From Nakaseomyces glabratus (lineage: Eukaryota > Ascomycota > Saccharomycetes > Saccharomycetales > Saccharomycetaceae), in contig NC_088959.1 in NCBI RefSeq assembly GCF_010111755.1, positions 992,001 through 1,056,000 on the forward strand: DNA of 64,000 nucleotides, given 5' to 3'. The stretch's first letter is position 1. The number at the start of each line of letters is the position of its first letter. Made by a program: the position numbers and the translations under genes. The notes under the pieces were generated by a model. It did no database searches. It saw only the letters and a list, made by a program, of their open reading frames with translations, and was not told the DNA's origin. Shown piece by piece: positions 11,646 to 23,600 of this stretch.

Positions 11646-14600
11646 ATGAGACAGACAACAATGCTTTGGTCATTGTTGGTATTTGTACTATCAATGATCA
11701 ACTTGGGTTTGGCCAAGAATCCAGTTGATTTTACTACAGTCTGCCAGTTCCCTGACAATTTCAGCAAAAAACCTGGGTTTTTGGCAACAACTGCTCGGCT
11801 GGGTTTGTGGATTACTGGAAATAGCTACAAAGAGTTATTAAATTATCCAGGTACATTTACATTAACAACACAACAAGCAAGTACTACAACACCGAATATT
11901 CAGTTAAGAGGTACTGATCTATTCACAACCATTTACGGCTTAACAGTTTATCCATTATACCTGCTGGTAGAGCTTCAAGGATACTTTGTTCCAACCCAAT
12001 CCGGTATGTATACCTTCAGTTTGACAGGTTCCGATGATGCTGCTATTATTTTTATTGGAAACCCATCAACTTTTCCATGCGACGCATTCAAGACGTGGCC
12101 ACAAGCCACTGCCAATGATATCACGGTAACTGATTCAATCAACCCATCAAGAACACTTTACATGGTAAAGGGCGTCGCCTACCCACTTAGAATAGCATAC
12201 TATAACGGCTTAGGTAACGGTGTTCTTAATGCTGCTTTCACAGATCCTAGCGGGACCAAACGTACCGACTGGAACGGTTACATTTGGCAGTATGATCAAT
12301 GTTCTACCTGCACTTATAAGCCTCCACCAACTGTTACCACATCCATTACGTCAGGTTGGGTGTTGAGCACCACAACGACAGGTACTAGTTACAGTCCATT
12401 TACTGGTATTGATGGTGTAGAAAGTACATCTACCATTTACCAAGTGGTAGTACCCACTATAACACCATCTCTATCAATTCCGCCAATAACCACAGTTACA
12501 ATACATAACCCTGAATACGTTGAAGAGGATGTCATTAGCTTCTTCAGTACTACAGATAGTGATGGTAAGCCAATTACGGGTAGCACCACGATAAATGCTA
12601 CACGAGAAGATATTCTACCAGATCCACCACATACATCATTTGGACCTGCACCACCCCCAGTGACACATACAGTTGATCTTGGTAACGGAGTCACTGATTA
12701 TGAAGTAGTTACGTATTGGACGACTACGAACGAGTTTGGTGGCATAATCACCACGAGTAGTACTGTTACATACAGTCCACCACCTGTGACGGTCACGGCT
12801 ACTACTGCGCCAGACTATGTTGAGAGTGACTGGATCTCGTTCTTCATCACAGTTGATGAGAAGGGAGATATTGTGACTGGCAGCACGACCATCAATGCCA
12901 CACGTGAATACATTGACGGTGAAGCTCCACACACATCATTTGGACCTGCACCACCTGTGGAGACTAAGACTGTTGACCTTGGCAATGAAGTGACTGAATA
13001 TCTGGTGATAAGCTACTGGACGACTACGAACGAGTTTGGTGGTCTAATCACCACCAGCAAGGTTGACACCTACAGTCCGCCCCCTGTGACGGTCACGGCT
13101 ACTACTGCGCCAGACTATGTTGAGAGTGACTGGATCTCGTTCTTCATCACAGTTGATGAGAAGGGAGATATTGTGACTGGCAGCACGACCATCAATGCCA
13201 CACGTGAATACATTGACGGTGAAGCTCCACACACATCATTTGGACCTGCACCACCTGTGGAGACTAAGACTGTTGACCTTGGCAATGAAGTGACTGAATA
13301 TCTGGTGATAAGCTACTGGACGACTACGAACGAGTTTGGTGGTCTAATCACCACCAGCAAGGTTGACACCTACAGTCCGCCCCCTGTGACAGTCACGGCT
13401 ACTACTGCGCCAGACTATGTTGAGAGTGACTGGATCTCGTTCTTCATCACAGTTGATGAGAAGGGAGATATTGTGACTGGCAGCACGACCATCAATGCCA
13501 CACGTGAATACATTGACGGTGAAGCTCCACACACATCATTTGGACCTGCACCACCTGTGGAGACTAAGACTGTTGACCTTGGCAATGAAGTGACTGAATA
13601 TCTGGTGATAAGCTACTGGACGACTACGAACGAGTTTGGTGGTCTAATCACCACCAGCAAGGTTGACACCTACAGTCCGCCCCCTGTGACGGTCACGGCT
13701 ACTACTGCGCCAGACTATGTTGAGAGTGACTGGATCTCGTTCTTCATCACAGTTGATGAGAAGGGAGATATTGTGACTGGCAGCACGACCATCAATGCCA
13801 CACGTGAATACATTGACGGTGAAGCTCCACACACATCATTTGGACCTGCACCACCTGTGGAGACTAAGACTGTTGACCTTGGCAATGAAGTGACTGAATA
13901 TCTGGTGATAAGCTACTGGACGACTACGAACGAGTTTGGTGGTCTAATCACCACCAGCAAGGTTGACACCTACAGTCCGCCCCCTGTGACGGTCACGGCT
14001 ACTACTGCGCCAGACTATGTTGAGAGTGACTGGATCTCGTTCTTCATCACAGTTGATGAGAAGGGAGATATTGTGACTGGCAGCACGACCATCAATGCCA
14101 CACGTGAATACATTGACGGTGAAGCTCCACACACATCATTTGGACCTGCACCACCCCCAGTGACACATACAGTTGATCTTGGTAACGGAGTCACTGATTA
14201 TGAAGTAGTTACGTATTGGACGACTACGAACGAGTTTGGTGGCATAATCACCACGAGTAGTACTGTTACATACAGTCCACCACCTGTGACGGTCACGGCT
14301 ACTACTGCGCCAGACTATGTTGAGAGTGACTGGATCTCGTTCTTCATCACAGTTGATGAGAAGGGAGATATTGTGACTGGCAGCACGACCATCAATGCCA
14401 CACGTGAATACATTGACGGTGAAGCTCCACACACATCATTTGGACCTGCACCACCTGTGGAGACTAAGACTGTTGACCTTGGCAATGAAGTGACTGAATA
14501 TCTGGTGATAAGCTACTGGACGACTACGAACGAGTTTGGTGGTCTAATCACCACCAGCAAGGTTGACACCTACAGTCCGCCCCCTGTGACAGTCACGGCT

Positions 14601-16412
14601 ACTACTGCGCCAGACTATGTTGAGAGTGACTGGATCTCGTTCTTCATCACAGTTGATGAGAAGGGAGATATTGTGACTGGCAGCACGACCATCAATGCCA
14701 CACGTGAATACATTGACGGTGAAGCTCCACACACATCATTTGGACCTGCACCACCTGTGGAGACTAAGACTGTTGACCTTGGCAATGAAGTGACTGAATA
14801 TCTGGTGATAAGCTACTGGACGACTACGAACGAGTTTGGTGGTCTAATCACCACCAGCAAGGTTGACACCTACAGTCCGCCCCCTGTGACAGTCACGGCT
14901 ACTACTGCGCCAGACTATGTTGAGAGTGACTGGATCTCGTTCTTCATCACAGTTGATGAGAAGGGAGATATTGTGACTGGCAGCACGACCATCAATGCCA
15001 CACGTGAATACATTGACGGTGAAGCTCCACACACATCATTTGGACCTGCACCACCTGTGGAGACTAAGACTGTTGACCTTGGCAATGAAGTGACTGAATA
15101 TCTGGTGATAAGCTACTGGACGACTACGAACGAGTTTGGTGGCATAATCACCACGAGTAGTACTGTTACATACAGTCCACCACCTGTGACGGTCACGGCT
15201 ACTACTGCGCCAGACTATGTTGAGAGTGACTGGATCTCGTTCTTCATCACAGTTGATGAGAAGGGAGATATTGTGACTGGCAGCACGACCGTCAATGCCA
15301 CACGTGAATACATTGATGCAGAAGCACAACACACATCATTTGGCTCTGCACCTCCAGTGGAGACGCACACAGTTGTTCTTGAGAACGATATGACGAACTA
15401 TGAGGTTGTGTCATTCTGGACCACTACGAACGAGTTTGGCGGTGTGATCACCACGAGCAGCACCAGGACGTACAGTGCTCCACCTTTGACGGTGACGGCT
15501 ACTACTGGTGAGGACTATGTTGAGAGCGACTGGATCTCGTTCTTCATCACTGTTGATGAGAAGGGAGAGATTATTACCAGCAGCACTCTGTTCAATGCTA
15601 CTCGCGTTTATGTGGATAATAATCCTCCATTTATGACTCCTTCATTAAATGTGACAAGTTCAGTTGTATCTGCTTATAGTAACAGTTCAACACAACTATC
15701 CTTTAGTAACGGGTTACAGTCTAGTGGTGTGGTTAGTGTCACTTCTCAGACTAACGCATTCACATCGACAAAGACTGTAAGCGATATTTCGTATACAAAG
15801 GAAGCACCTACTCTGAACTCGAAGTCCGACGTTATAAAATCCTCATCATCAGGAGATATTTTGAATGTTTCAACTTTGGTTTCATCCAGTCATTCTTCAA
15901 AATTGCAATCAGCCTATACAGCTAAGGAATCACAAGTTACTGGATCTCATCAAAATAGTGTAATTTCTACATTAACTGGACCCTCTGGCACACCTATAAG
16001 TAGCCAATCTCATAGTATGGTTCTTAACACAATGTCAGATACACTAAGTTTGGCAGTTTCTACAGGTAGTTCTAACAGTGGTACGGTTCAAGTGGGCAAG
16101 AGTAATAATCCTTCTCTTGTAATGTCTACTACAGAGACAAAGATATCTGGATCGGTCGCTTCTCCTAACAGCATTTTACTTAACATATCAGATAAATCAC
16201 AATCCCCCACCTCATCTAGTAAAAACGAGACAAATACATCAAAAGACAGTGCCAGAACATCTATATTAGGTGGGGCACCTAAAAAGTCGGGTTTGCCCCC
16301 CTCTTCAATAGAAGTGGGTGTTTCTTCAGTATTCCATGGAGGAAGCACCAATTTATGGAACCATGTTCCCATGGTATCGATAATAATCTCATTGTTATTG
16401 CATTTTATCTAA
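11646..16412 (+). CDS. Adhesin B: complete GPI-anchored PA14/Flo5-like adhesin, 1588 aa
   Basis: Residues 1-23 are a signal peptide (cleavage after LGLA, before KNP). The PA14 lectin domain spans about 28-225, with conserved cysteines C33, C145, C219 and C222, the D130-D131 pair that in Flo5/Epa-type domains holds calcium and sugar, and the closing WNGYIWQY-QCSTC segment. Residues about 230-335 are a linker with a diverged repeat. Residues about 336-1325 are ten 100-residue repeats. Residues about 1326-1560 are Ser/Thr/Asn-rich without periodicity. The C terminus is hydrophobic (VSIIISLLLHFI) after a small-residue region, as for GPI attachment. The expected role is a cell-wall lectin on a glycosylated stalk; ligand unknown. 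The frame is uninterrupted, and the start is the first ATG giving a good signal peptide. Confidence 0.93.
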   Translation: MRQTTMLWSLLVFVLSMINLGLAKNPVDFTTVCQFPDNFSKKPGFLATTARLGLWITGNSYKELLNYPGTFTLTTQQASTTTPNIQLRGTDLFTTIYGLTVYPLYLLVELQGYFVPTQSGMYTFSLTGSDDAAIIFIGNPSTFPCDAFKTWPQATANDITVTDSINPSRTLYMVKGVAYPLRIAYYNGLGNGVLNAAFTDPSGTKRTDWNGYIWQYDQCSTCTYKPPPTVTTSITSGWVLSTTTTGTSYSPFTGIDGVESTSTIYQVVVPTITPSLSIPPITTVTIHNPEYVEEDVISFFSTTDSDGKPITGSTTINATREDILPDPPHTSFGPAPPPVTHTVDLGNGVTDYEVVTYWTTTNEFGGIITTSSTVTYSPPPVTVTATTAPDYVESDWISFFITVDEKGDIVTGSTTINATREYIDGEAPHTSFGPAPPVETKTVDLGNEVTEYLVISYWTTTNEFGGLITTSKVDTYSPPPVTVTATTAPDYVESDWISFFITVDEKGDIVTGSTTINATREYIDGEAPHTSFGPAPPVETKTVDLGNEVTEYLVISYWTTTNEFGGLITTSKVDTYSPPPVTVTATTAPDYVESDWISFFITVDEKGDIVTGSTTINATREYIDGEAPHTSFGPAPPVETKTVDLGNEVTEYLVISYWTTTNEFGGLITTSKVDTYSPPPVTVTATTAPDYVESDWISFFITVDEKGDIVTGSTTINATREYIDGEAPHTSFGPAPPVETKTVDLGNEVTEYLVISYWTTTNEFGGLITTSKVDTYSPPPVTVTATTAPDYVESDWISFFITVDEKGDIVTGSTTINATREYIDGEAPHTSFGPAPPPVTHTVDLGNGVTDYEVVTYWTTTNEFGGIITTSSTVTYSPPPVTVTATTAPDYVESDWISFFITVDEKGDIVTGSTTINATREYIDGEAPHTSFGPAPPVETKTVDLGNEVTEYLVISYWTTTNEFGGLITTSKVDTYSPPPVTVTATTAPDYVESDWISFFITVDEKGDIVTGSTTINATREYIDGEAPHTSFGPAPPVETKTVDLGNEVTEYLVISYWTTTNEFGGLITTSKVDTYSPPPVTVTATTAPDYVESDWISFFITVDEKGDIVTGSTTINATREYIDGEAPHTSFGPAPPVETKTVDLGNEVTEYLVISYWTTTNEFGGIITTSSTVTYSPPPVTVTATTAPDYVESDWISFFITVDEKGDIVTGSTTVNATREYIDAEAQHTSFGSAPPVETHTVVLENDMTNYEVVSFWTTTNEFGGVITTSSTRTYSAPPLTVTATTGEDYVESDWISFFITVDEKGEIITSSTLFNATRVYVDNNPPFMTPSLNVTSSVVSAYSNSSTQLSFSNGLQSSGVVSVTSQTNAFTSTKTVSDISYTKEAPTLNSKSDVIKSSSSGDILNVSTLVSSSHSSKLQSAYTAKESQVTGSHQNSVISTLTGPSGTPISSQSHSMVLNTMSDTLSLAVSTGSSNSGTVQVGKSNNPSLVMSTTETKISGSVASPNSILLNISDKSQSPTSSSKNETNTSKDSARTSILGGAPKKSGLPPSSIEVGVSSVFHGGSTNLWNHVPMVSIIISLLLHFI
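12653..15620 (+). repeat. 300-bp coding repeats of adhesin B, mosaic of variant types
   Basis: Ten units are seen. Calling the unit with GNGVTDYEVVTYW and GGIITTSSTV type A, and the one with GNEVTEYLVISYW and GGLITTSKVD type B, the order is A-B-B-B-B-A-B-B, then a hybrid (B front half, A back half, from about 15058), then a distinct unit from about 15346 that matches the repeat of adhesin A. A synonymous A/G variant marks some copies (for example 13390, 14590 and 14890 carry the A). Each unit has one NAT glycosylation sequon. Confidence 0.95.
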
Positions 16413-16456
16413 AATAGTGTTTCAACTACTTGGGAGGGCTTTTTTTATAAATTTGC

Positions 16457-16492
16457 TTATTTCCGTTTTTTTTTGGAAATCAACGGAAATAA
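16457..16492 (+). terminator. 11-bp inverted repeat just after adhesin B, possible 3'-end structure
   Basis: TTATTTCCGTT (16457-16467) is perfectly complementary to AACGGAAATAA (16482-16492), with a 14-base T-rich loop, starting 45 bp after the stop codon. It would fold in the 3' UTR. Yeast 3' ends do not depend on hairpins, so a role in termination or mRNA stability is only a possibility. Confidence 0.35.
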
Positions 16493-19400
16493 TAAAGACA
16501 ATGATCATTTTCAGCTGTTTGTATCTTTTCTATAATCTATAAATCCACCAACACAATGACTTCTTATCATTTAAAGCATGGCTTAGGTAATCTTAATTAT
16601 ATTCTTCTATATCATGCCATATAGGATAGGAATTATTTAAAGTCTATATGCCATATACAGGGTGTCATGCAAAGTAACTTCACAAATGAATCATTCCGAC
16701 TACATTAGAGTACTTTCTCAGAATCCAAAAAACAGCAAATACACAGCCACAAAGGCATCAATTTGGACAAACTAATTGCTTCTACTGAATGATTGCCCAG
16801 TCGAAAAATATTTCAGATATATGAATATACATAAATTTTGAGAAGCTTGAAATAAAGAGCTCAATATGGAGTTTAATATGATAATGAGAAGAAAATCATC
16901 ACCCAAAATTATTTCTTATCTTTAACACGATTTTTGCAGGAAACCATTTATTTACACACACTAAACCTGCTGTATTGAAATTAAATATACTATTTATGCC
17001 AAAACTTATAAATTTGGTCCCTCAGGGTGGAAATATCTCAATAATTGAGAAATTCAAGAACAGAACTTCTAATATTATTTCCTGACATTCCCTAAACAAG
17101 CTCAATAACTCTACAGAGCAAATTGTTCATTGAGTGTCGTTCTTTTACTTTTTTTCATTACGTAATTTGCTAGTTTAGCAGGAAGATATTAATGTACTGC
17201 CAGTTTATTCAAAGTACAGCTTTAAATATATGGGCAACAGCACTTACGGCAAAACTTCAAAATGTCATCTTTTCATCCTGACGATAATAGCATATGTAGT
17301 GAGTTTGATATCAATGCTACATTATTAACCAGTAAAAAGGTGTAGAGTAATGGCGGAGGAGCTAGTAATCCCTCAATTATTGCAGGTTAGTATACAATCT
17401 GCAGTTTGTAAACTTAAAAAATGATGTATATAAAGTCAGTTATTAAATATTATTTTACATATTTTTGATATATAGTTGTAGCATTGTGATATATACAGTC
17501 ATCTGCCTTCCTGCACAGCATGTAAAATGTTATCCACAACCGACCTCCAACAAGATCCAACAAGGAAGAACATAAACAAAAATACAACCCGAATATAAAT
17601 AATAATTTCCAATTGTATGTTGAAAAGCGTTTCAATAGGAAACCATGATTTCTCCAGTAGAAATACCCTAAAATATTGTTCTATGAGTTCTTGTATTGCG
17701 ATCACATACAGATCCCTATTGATTTCTTTTGCGTCAGTGGAATACCTTGCATATCGATTAATTAGATGTTCTGGATTTCAATAGGCTGTTAACATGTATA
17801 CTAGCTAGAGCAGAGATTATTCTTTTGGTCAATGAAGAAATCTTGCAAATTTTCTTGCTGACTCAGTATGCATTTACAGACTTGACTATCTAAAGAGAGA
17901 ATACTTATGCGACCATGTACATAATTTCAAAGTTTATGCAACTAAGTGATAAGTATTAAAATTGGTTACTAAAGTCTAAACGTCATTATAGTAAGTGAAA
18001 ATGTCCAGCATAATAATTTTGCAATATGACCAGCCAACAATTTCAATACATGCACAGAAATTGAGTCATTGCATAGGACTAAATAATGTCAAGCTTTCCG
18101 TATTTACTCCTTTGTATTTTGAGCTGCTACAAGCAGTTTGGTTGAAGGATACATCAACTGATAAAAAACTTATGCTATTTTCGGTCGTTATTTGTTTCAG
18201 TCAAATGCTAATGTTCATTCAAATTTTACACATTGAAATTGAATCCCTCAACAATGTTCTTCCGATAAGAGGTCTCTCTTTCGTTGCTGGTTAGATGCAA
18301 TAATATATCTAAAACTTGGACAAAACAACCAAAAGAATAGATGAGGGGGAAACCCTGAACAGCAAATCAAACATGTAAGGTAGTCTTCTAGACTGCTATA
18401 TAATGACGGAGCAAGAGTACGATACGACGATCGAGACCTACATGTAGTAATTTCACTACATCAATATCAGTTCCAATCATCATTTCATCATGATGCAATA
18501 ACAAAGAACAACGATAGAACCACACTATAAACGTGGTCTTTGAGTATATATATCTTCTATTGGGAGCGACTTGGAAGACATTCTAGTGTATCTATGCTCC
18601 ATTTTCCCCAGGGCATAGCAGACGTTTCTAAAGTGGATATTTTAGATTTGACCGACCACTGGACTGAAGCTCAGCAAGTCAAAGTAAAAACCATGCCAAT
18701 CTCCATGAAGTATATTGCACATCATTTTTCTGTTCTTCTACACACACTTGCTCGAGATATTAGATGGTGTTCAATTTATCTTTTATTTTTATTTTTATCT
18801 TTTATTTTTCTTTTTTGGACACTGCCAATTTAAAACAACAACCTTTATTAAATACTGATATTGATAAGCAGCAAAAAGAGACATTGTTTATAAAGATACA
18901 TAACGAAATGTGCCAAGTACTTTTGTCTTTCTGCTGCTAAATCATCTTGTGCTCTTTTGAGAAAGGAACCTTCGAAAATTTAAACATTCCAATTTACATT
19001 TCAAGTTCAAATAGAGCTGCTCTTATCGTTAGTCTTTTTTTTTTTAAATTTTTTTAAAAAAATGACACTTTTCTTCTGCGTTCAATGACGAAATAAAGAA
19101 TAGAAACCCTCTTGAAACAGCGAATATGTTAACCATATTACAAGTATATGGAGCTAGAAGACACAATTAAATCCGTCACTTATACAAGTAATGTTTCTAA
19201 ACCCACTGAGTTTTACGGGCCATTTCTTTCATAGACAAAAAACCATCCTTAATACCATACCTTAGGAACCTGGGTGTATTGTCAATGATAAAATTATAAA
19301 CGGGTGCTTTTCTTTTGTATGAAACTTATCATACCTGGTTCTCTAAAAAGCTTGAGCTCAGAAAATACCGATATACATGTCTTAATAACATCTTACTCTA

Positions 19401-20354
19401 AGAGACATGTCCTACTGGGATACCTTACAATCTATTCTTCGACAGGTAACTGAGAGTAGAAATTGTTTAGGTAATCACTTTATTTCCTTCAAACAGCATT
19501 TACAGCCCATCGACTCGAACATGATAAACTTACGGCCTGGCACTGCAAAGGCACAACAATTTCTCCAGATAATGTACACTAGTTTTTCTATCACAAAGTT
19601 TGATACTGCTAGCTAAATAAAACAAATGAAAAAAAAGAACATAGTGTACAATGAAAAGAAAAGTAGGCAAATGTGACATTAACTTTTCAAGAAACTTCCT
19701 TTGCTTGCTACCTCTCAACACTTTAAACCATAATAATATAGCAATAGCTGGCTGTATTACTCCGATTTGTGTGTGAGATATGCACAGATACGTCACAGGG
19801 ACTCAAAATTTTTACAAAAAGATTAAAAATGATGGCCACTCTATTAGAAACATGCAAACAAGCAATGCGAATTCGATGAACAGAGTTACAATCCGAAAAC
19901 AAACGCATTAGATATTTATTTTGTTTCTACTTGTCTTGAAAAAAATTTTCTTTTGTTTATTTCCCATATTCATTTCCATTTAAAACAAAGCTCCTACGAC
20001 TCTAAAACAACTATAATTTAAAACTGACCAGCTATCTAAATTCCGGCCAGATGCCAAAATGTTTGAGTAATATATATAAGCGAGGCGTAGAATGAAACAG
20101 GCCATCAAACACATTCCAGACTCAATACCGCATTCACTAATATCTGCATATACACACACTAAGATCTGGATGTGTCCTTCAATATAATCACATCCACCGT
20201 CATTGCATTTTTGAGTTAAGAAGTTTGGTTAACAAATTACATTATAATTTATAGACGAATACCAAAAATTGGTTGCCAAGTTGAAGTATTAAAGATACTG
20301 AAAATTACATATTGCATCTCTAACTCAAATTCAAAACTTAATAAATTCATCGAA

Positions 20355-20364
20355 TATATATAAA
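20355..20364 (+). promoter_or_regulatory. Probable TATA box of adhesin C
   Basis: TATATATAAA lies about 275 bp before the ATG at 20638, matching the position of the TATA element of adhesin B. A second similar element (ATATATATAAG) lies near 20070-20081. Confidence 0.45.
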
Positions 20365-20637
20365 CCTTTGGCATTTTCAAAATATATGTGGAATTACATC
20401 GGATTAATTTGCAATTTAACATAAAAAACTCACTATATTTTCTAGGCGTTGATTAATTTTGACTACTCCAGTCATATTTACTTGCAAATAATAATCGAAT
20501 CGTATCACTCAATTATAAACAAAAGGCTATTTATGCTGTTGTATCTCTTCTGTGAATTATTCGTAACTTAATTTGTGAGAAGTAAAAAAAAAAGGAACAG
20601 AATATTTCCGATATTATAAGGCACAGCAGTTCGCGAA

Positions 20638-23600
20638 ATGCTAATTGACTGTATACTGAAATTATTTCTATTAATTGGTATTGCATTATCAAAGAACCCA
20701 GTTGAATTAAACAATGTCTGTACTTTTCCAAATGATTACGGTAGGATACCTGGTTTCACAGTTCTTGTTGGGCGGCTAGGGTTACTAATTAGTGCCAGTG
20801 ACTACAAGGAACTTCTTAGATACCCAGGTGCATTTTTAATTGCAACTCAGGATACGATGACCACAAGCCCAAATTTCGAATTAACAGGGTTTCCGTTTTT
20901 CACTGGACTTTACGGTTTAACTGTATTTCCATTAGATTTATTAGTTGAACTAAGAGGCTACTTTGTACCACCCAATTCTGGTCAATATACTTTTACTCTT
21001 TCAGACTCAGATGATGCTGCAATCATCTTTCTTGGAAATCCGTCGGCATTCCCATGTGGTGATTTACAAAATTGGCCTAAGCCTAGTGAAGAAGATATTA
21101 CTGTTACAGACCATTTATTTCCTTCAAGAACCCTGTACCTGATTGAAGGAGTTGCCTACCCCATGCGAATTGCATACTACAATGGGATTGGAGCAGGTAG
21201 GCTTAATGCTGCATTTATCGATCCCAGTGGAACAAGGCATACAAACTGGGAAGGATACATTTGGCAGTACGACCCCTGTTCGACCTGTACTTATTCGGAA
21301 CCCCCAACAGCTACGACTACTTATTCATCCGGATGGGTCGTTAATGAAACTACTACAGGAACAAGCTACAGCATATATACTGGCATAGATGGTGTAGAGA
21401 GCACATACACAATATTTCTAGTAGAAGTTCCAACCATAACCCCGTCACTTTCAATCCCTCCAATTACCACAGTTACTATATCTAGACCAGACTACATTGA
21501 GGTGGAAGTAATTAGTTTTGTTAGTACCACAAACAAAGAAGGCGTACCCATAACAGGCAGCACGACCATCAACGGCACCCGTGACTACCTTGATGCCGAT
21601 GCTCCCCACAACTCGCTGGCTCCAGCACCTTCCCCAGTGACACACACCATCGACCTGGGCAACGGGGTCACCAACTATGAGGTGGTGTCCTACAGAACCA
21701 CCACGAACGAGTATGGAGGTTACATCACAGTCACAGAGACCGTCACTTTCAAGGCGCCTCCGGTGACTGTGGTGGAGCTGAAGGGCGACGACTATGTTGA
21801 GTCCGACTGGGTCTCATTCTTCATCACTACAGATGAGAAGGGCGACATCATAACAGGCAGCACGACCATCAACGGCACCCGTGACTACCTTGATGCCGAT
21901 GCTCCCCACAACTCGCTGGCTCCAGCACCTTCCCCAGTGACACACACCATCGACCTGGGCAACGGGGTCACCAACTATGAGGTGGTGTCCTACAGAACCA
22001 CCACGAACGAGTATGGAGGTTACATCACAGTCACAGAGACCGTCACTTTCAAGGCGCCTCCGGTGACTGTGGTGGAGCTGAAGGGCGACGACTATGTTGA
22101 GTCCGACTGGGTCTCATTCTTCATCACTACAGATGAGAAGGGCGACATCATAACAGGCAGCACGACCATCAACGGCACCCGTGACTACCTTGATGCCGAT
22201 GCTCCCCACAACTCGCTGGCTCCAGCACCTTCCCCAGTGACACACACCATCGACCTGGGCAACGGGGTCACCAACTATGAGGTGGTGTCCTACAGAACCA
22301 CCACGAACGAGTATGGAGGTTACATCACAGTCACAGAGACCGTCACTTTCAAGGCGCCTCCGGTGACTGTGGTGGAGCTGAAGGGCGACGACTATGTTGA
22401 GTCCGACTGGGTCTCATTCTTCATCACTACAGATGAGAAGGGCGACATCATAACAGGCAGCACGACCATCAACGGCACCCGTGACTACCTTGATGCCGAT
22501 GCTCCCCACAACTCGCTGGCTCCAGCACCTTCCCCAGTGACACACACCATCGACCTGGGCAACGGGGTCACCAACTATGAGGTGGTGTCCTACAGAACCA
22601 CCACGAACGAGTATGGAGGTTACATCACAGTCACAGAGACCGTCACTTTCAAGGCGCCTCCGGTGACTGTGGTGGAGCTGAAGGGCGACGACTATGTTGA
22701 GTCCGACTGGGTCTCATTCTTCATCACTACAGATGAGAAGGGCGACATCATAACAGGCAGCACGACCATCAACGGCACCCGTGACTACCTTGATGCCGAT
22801 GCTCCCCACAACTCGCTGGCTCCAGCACCTTCCCCAGTGACACACACCATCGACCTGGGCAACGGGGTCACCAACTATGAGGTGGTGTCCTACAGAACCA
22901 CCACGAACGAGTATGGAGGTTACATCACAGTCACAGAGACCGTCACTTTCAAGGCGCCTCCGGTGACTGTGGTGGAGCTGAAGGGCGACGACTATGTTGA
23001 GTCCGACTGGGTCTCATTCTTCATCACTACAGATGAGAAGGGCGACATCATAACAGGCAGCACGACCATCAACGGCACCCGTGACTACCTTGATGCCGAT
23101 GCTCCCCACAACTCGCTGGCTCCAGCACCTTCCCCAGTGACACACACCATCGACCTGGGCAACGGGGTCACCAACTATGAGGTGGTGTCCTACAGAACCA
23201 CCACGAACGAGTATGGAGGTTACATCACAGTCACAGAGACCGTCACTTTCAAGGCGCCTCCGGTGACTGTGGTGGAGCTGAAGGGCGACGACTATGTTGA
23301 GTCCGACTGGGTCTCATTCTTCATCACTACAGATGAGAAGGGCGACATCATAACAGGCAGCACGACCATCAACGGCACCCGTGACTACCTTGATGCCGAT
23401 GCTCCCCACAACTCGCTGGCTCCAGCACCTTCCCCAGTGACACACACCATCGACCTGGGCAACGGGGTCACCAACTATGAGGTGGTGTCCTACAGAACCA
23501 CCACGAACGAGTATGGAGGTTACATCACAGTCACAGAGACCGTCACTTTCAAGGCGCCTCCGGTGACTGTGGTGGAGCTGAAGGGCGACGACTATGTTGA

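Larger units (their letters stand above)
16413..20637. other. 4.2-kb AT-rich intergenic region upstream of adhesin C, no gene recognised
   Basis: Only short open frames occur (up to 99 codons, for example 17995-18294 and 18540-18833). None has a recognisable domain, and both begin or end in low-complexity AT-rich DNA. No tRNA-like cloverleaf or transposon end was found by eye. The part near 20070-20640 holds TATA-like elements that probably serve adhesin C. Confidence 0.6.
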
